From Labilibaculum sp. K2S (GTDB lineage Bacteria > Bacteroidota > Bacteroidia > Bacteroidales > Marinifilaceae): a DNA stretch of 64,000 nt. The position numbers were made by a program, and so were the translations under genes. Shown piece by piece: positions 63,819 to 64,000 of the stretch. The notes under the pieces are model-generated. The model saw only the letters and a program-made list of their open reading frames with translations. It did not search any database and was not told where the DNA came from. Every line of letters starts with the position of its first letter. Position 1 is the stretch's first letter. The stretch spans positions 49,747-113,746 of the forward strand of contig NZ_JAUCMW010000008.1 of NCBI RefSeq assembly GCF_030372765.1, given 5' to 3'.

Positions 63819-64000
63819 TTAAGGTACAGGATCGTGGCCATGTCCGCCCCAAGGATTGCATGAAAATATTCTTTTAACAGCAAGGTAAGTGCCTTTAAAA
63901 GGTCCGTGTTTTTTAAGTGCCTGAATAGCATAAGTTGAACAGGTAGGATGATACCTGCAGGCAGAGGGAGTAAGGGGTGAAATTGTGTATTGATAAAACC
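63819..64000 (-). CDS. yidD: YidD membrane-protein insertion efficiency factor, 5'-truncated by window
   Basis: The 60 C-terminal codons are present; the start lies beyond the right edge. The family is unmistakable: [20 protein letters not shown] followed by [14 protein letters not shown] and the terminal [13 protein letters not shown]. YidD is a small inner-membrane-associated protein that helps YidC insert membrane proteins; in many genomes it lies by rnpA and yidC. No such partner is visible within the window. Confidence 0.95.
   Translation of the reverse strand, partial: FYQYTISPLTPSACRYHPTCSTYAIQALKKHGPFKGTYLAVKRIFSCNPWGGHGHDPVP

Overview
The window looks like a chromosomal segment of a marine-type Bacteroidota, most likely order Marinilabiliales (Marinifilaceae-like). 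That placement is inferred from the gene families and is not proven. The supporting evidence is AT-rich DNA with a housekeeping -7 box of the TAnnTTTG type before several genes (tRNA-Val, pheS, mnmG, polA, an arsR-like gene), a type IX secretion sorting tail on a giant adhesin, and a Bacteroidales-type gene order of flippase, dut, nucleotidyltransferase, TPR, DUF4292, EnvC-like and DUF4175.

Left part (1-5.3 kb): two identical tiny GG-leader peptide genes lie on the minus strand and probably belong to an operon that continues off the left edge. They are followed by a membrane TPR-CHAT protease-like protein on the plus strand. Facing it is a minus-strand pair encoding an ECF sigma factor and a membrane TPR protein resembling an anti-sigma factor. 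Two tandem tRNA-Val(TAC) genes come next.

5.4-13.3 kb: two tandem cyclophilins, pheS, an OsmC-like protein divergent from a Crp/Fnr regulator, an unknown protein followed by a 20-bp degenerate repeat array and a truncated RAYT (Y1 transposase) remnant, and an S41-like protein that lacks the expected catalytic serine.

13.4-22.1 kb: a class I lanthipeptide locus. It holds a small HTH gene, a terminator, a 24-bp perfect palindrome, a strongly structured non-coding leader of about 150 nt, a 53-aa precursor, LanC, a split LanB (two proteins), a C39-peptidase ABC exporter and an HlyD adaptor. The modification genes are much more AT-rich than the exporter genes. A bipartite promoter-like motif, GGGTTACC-N13-nGGAATwAAG, occurs in identical geometry upstream of the GG-leader peptides, the ECF sigma gene and the HTH gene. 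This suggests one ECF regulon ties the CHAT/sigma module to both peptide loci, and it is the observation I would follow first.

22.1-43.8 kb: mostly housekeeping genes. These include a ROK kinase, YccF, flippase, dut, a nucleotidyltransferase, envelope proteins (TPR, DUF4292 lipoprotein, EnvC-like, DUF4175), a RsbW-like ATPase, ybeY, mnmG, adenine deaminase, uvrC, a lipoate ligase, dtd and a MazG-like protein. A 16-bp parS-like palindrome abuts the mnmG stop codon, and a one-mismatch version lies 13 kb upstream.

44-53 kb: a tail-collar (microcystin-dependent-type) protein, a signal-less periplasmic-binding-protein-like protein and a 2386-aa cadherin-like T9SS adhesin containing four 402-bp tandem repeats. 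53-64 kb: deoC, a PAS hybrid-free histidine kinase, a polyprenyl synthase, an ArsR regulator, a QueD/PTPS enzyme, polA with a degenerated proofreading motif, a repeat-rich segment with a LytTR remnant bounded by two related terminators, a C-terminal processing protease and a 5'-truncated yidD at the right edge.
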